Assembly (NCBI GenBank): GCA_016926925.1
Contig: JAFGNQ010000270.1
Coordinates: 1 to 5,893, forward strand
Source: Candidatus Aminicenantota bacterium
Lineage (GTDB): Bacteria > Acidobacteriota > Aminicenantia > Aminicenantales > Aminicenantaceae
Reading direction: 5' to 3'
DNA: 5,893 bases
This document shows, piece after piece, positions 4,677-5,893 of this stretch (position 1 is the first letter of the stretch; each line of letters opens with the position of its first letter). The translations under genes and the position numbers were made by a program. The notes under the pieces were generated by a model. It was given only the letters and a program-made list of their open reading frames with translations. It did not search any database and had not been told where the DNA came from.

Positions 4677-5890
4677 TGATTCAAAAAATTATTAAAAAAG
4701 AGGAAGACTATCAGGCCGCACTATCTCGAATCGACGAACTGATGGATGCCGAACCCAACACTCTGGAAGGGGATGAGCTTGAGCTCCTGGTAACTCTTGT
4801 CGAACTCTATGAAGGTCAAAAATACCCAATTGATATGCCCGATGCAGTCGAAGCCATTAAATTCAGGATGGAACAATCTGGATTGAATCAACAAGATCTT
4901 GTCCCTTTCATGGGCAGCAAGAGCAAAGTTTCCGAAGTTCTTAATAGAAAACGTCCGCTTTCGTTATCCATGATGCGGGCGCTTCATAAAGGACTGGACA
5001 TACCGGCCGAGATCCTGCTTCAAGAACAGGGACGGGATTTCCCGGAGGAAATTCCGGAAATTGAGTGGAAGAAATTCTCCATAAAAGAGATGATGAATCT
5101 AGGCTGGATTCCTCCCGACAGAAGCATTGATGGTAATGAAGAGGATATCATGCGTCGATTCATACAAGAAGGCGCAGGAATGAACAATTTTACCGGCTTA
5201 TCATTCCGCGTAACCAAAAGCTCGGCAAAGAAACTAAGAACGGATAGATACGCACTGATGGCCTGGTGTCTCAGGCTTATGGAACTTTCAAAGAAGCATC
5301 TCCTCCAAAAAAAATACAAGCCGGGATCCATCGATTTATCAGAAGTATCGAAGCTGAGTTATTTTAGAAACGGCCCGTTACTCGCAAAAGAATACCTGGA
5401 AAAACAAGGAGTGCAATTTTTCATCGTGCCTCACTTGAATAAAACCTATCTCGACGGTGCGGTGATGGTCACGGATCCTAAGAATCCCGTTATTGCCTTG
5501 ACTTTGAGGTATGACCGGATAGACAACTTTTGGTTTTGTCTGCTTCATGAATTGGCTCATCTCATAGAGCATATGACGATGGATGAAACAAATATCATCG
5601 TAGACGAGCTCGAACCCCGTCACTCTCGCCTAAAGAGCCAGGATACCAAAGAGGAAGAAGCCGATAGAATCGCCCAAAACGCACTCATTCCGGAAGATGA
5701 ATGGAAACAGGTTAATCTGGATGAAAAAAACCTGGCAAGGGTAGTGATCGGCCTATCAGAGAAGCTCAAGATCCATCCGGCCATCGTCGCCGGCCGAATC
5801 CGCTTCGAAAAGAACAACTATCGAATTCTTTCCCAGTTCCTCGGCAGGGGAGAGGTGAAACAGATTTATCTGAAAGGGGATATCATCTAA
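4673..5890 (+). CDS. higA: HigA antitoxin fused to an ImmA/IrrE-like zinc peptidase
   Basis: A 405-residue two-part protein. Residues 1-120 match a complete HigA antitoxin: EEDYQAALSRIDELMDAEP (10-28), LELLVTLVELYEGQKYPI, then a Cro/C1-type helix-turn-helix at about 58-113, with LNQQDLVPFMGSKSKVSEVL as the core. Stand-alone HigA usually ends here. A linker (about 120-220) leads to an ImmA/IrrE-type metallopeptidase: FCLLHELAHLIEH (288-300) carries HExxH (His292, Glu293, His296), and KEEEADRIAQNALIP (326-340) carries the likely third zinc ligand. Such proteases cleave repressors in mobile elements and in Deinococcus. Here the protease is part of the presumed repressor and antitoxin. The start overlaps higB by four bases; GGAG (4664-4667) precedes it, spaced better for the second ATG at 4676. 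Domain calls are firm; proteolytic control is inferred. Confidence 0.92.
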   Translation: MMIQKIIKKEEDYQAALSRIDELMDAEPNTLEGDELELLVTLVELYEGQKYPIDMPDAVEAIKFRMEQSGLNQQDLVPFMGSKSKVSEVLNRKRPLSLSMMRALHKGLDIPAEILLQEQGRDFPEEIPEIEWKKFSIKEMMNLGWIPPDRSIDGNEEDIMRRFIQEGAGMNNFTGLSFRVTKSSAKKLRTDRYALMAWCLRLMELSKKHLLQKKYKPGSIDLSEVSKLSYFRNGPLLAKEYLEKQGVQFFIVPHLNKTYLDGAVMVTDPKNPVIALTLRYDRIDNFWFCLLHELAHLIEHMTMDETNIIVDELEPRHSRLKSQDTKEEEADRIAQNALIPEDEWKQVNLDEKNLARVVIGLSEKLKIHPAIVAGRIRFEKNNYRILSQFLGRGEVKQIYLKGDII

Positions 5891-5893
5891 GCC

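Noticed and set aside
1..5893. CRISPR array, tRNA, insertion sequence or rho-independent terminator
   Set aside because: No regularly spaced long repeats, cloverleaf, transposase frame or GC-rich hairpin with a T-tract was recognised on either strand.

Overview
The window looks like an accessory stretch of a bacterial chromosome packed with type II toxin-antitoxin (TA) genes. Bacterial origin is supported by strong purine-rich Shine-Dalgarno sites, sigma70-type TTGACA/TATAAT promoters and operons whose genes overlap by 1 to 4 bases. Base composition is intermediate by eye: the TA genes are AT-richer and the SEC-C gene at 2425-3927 is visibly GC-richer. The partial gene at the left edge is a secreted BNR/sortilin-like beta-propeller protein of a kind common in Acidobacteria/Aminicenantes- and Bacteroidota-like lineages. 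That is only a weak taxonomic hint, and the species cannot be named from this sequence.

Layout, left to right. (1) 1-398, minus: 5' end of the exported BNR-repeat protein, with its promoter and a perfect 9-bp-arm dyad upstream. (2) 515-709, plus: a small orphan ORF with a protein-like C-terminal part but no convincing start. (3) 885-1489, plus: a ribbon-helix-helix antitoxin and MazF RNase operon behind a near-consensus promoter overlaid with four spaced ATGYAT-type repeats. (4) 1523-1684, minus: a Trp-rich 53-residue reading frame that looks like the 3' remnant of a lost gene. (5) 1698-2245, minus: a Phd/YefM antitoxin and RelE-type toxin operon, with a perfect 16-bp palindrome on its -10 box. 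(6) 2425-3927, plus: a 500-residue SEC-C zinc-motif protein. (7) 3938-4216, minus: a decayed hicBA pair. hicB carries a one-base frameshift, and hicA is cut after about 25 codons where it meets the SEC-C gene. (8) 4383-5890, plus: a HigB toxin that is probably leaderless, overlapping by 4 bases a 405-residue HigA antitoxin fused to an ImmA/IrrE-type zinc peptidase domain.

The operons alternate in direction: mazEF converges on phd-relE, SEC-C converges on hicBA, phd diverges from SEC-C, and hicBA diverges from higBA. Three complete TA pairs and one broken pair lie in about 5 kb, together with other gene remnants. This points to a hotspot where small selfish or defence-related modules accumulate and decay. 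The TA pairs are each expected to be autoregulated, and candidate operators are visible for the three complete ones. The most distinctive element is the higBA module: its antitoxin carries a built-in predicted protease, and its toxin start codon falls at the predicted transcription start. No tRNA, rRNA, CRISPR array, transposase, integrase or convincing terminator was seen.
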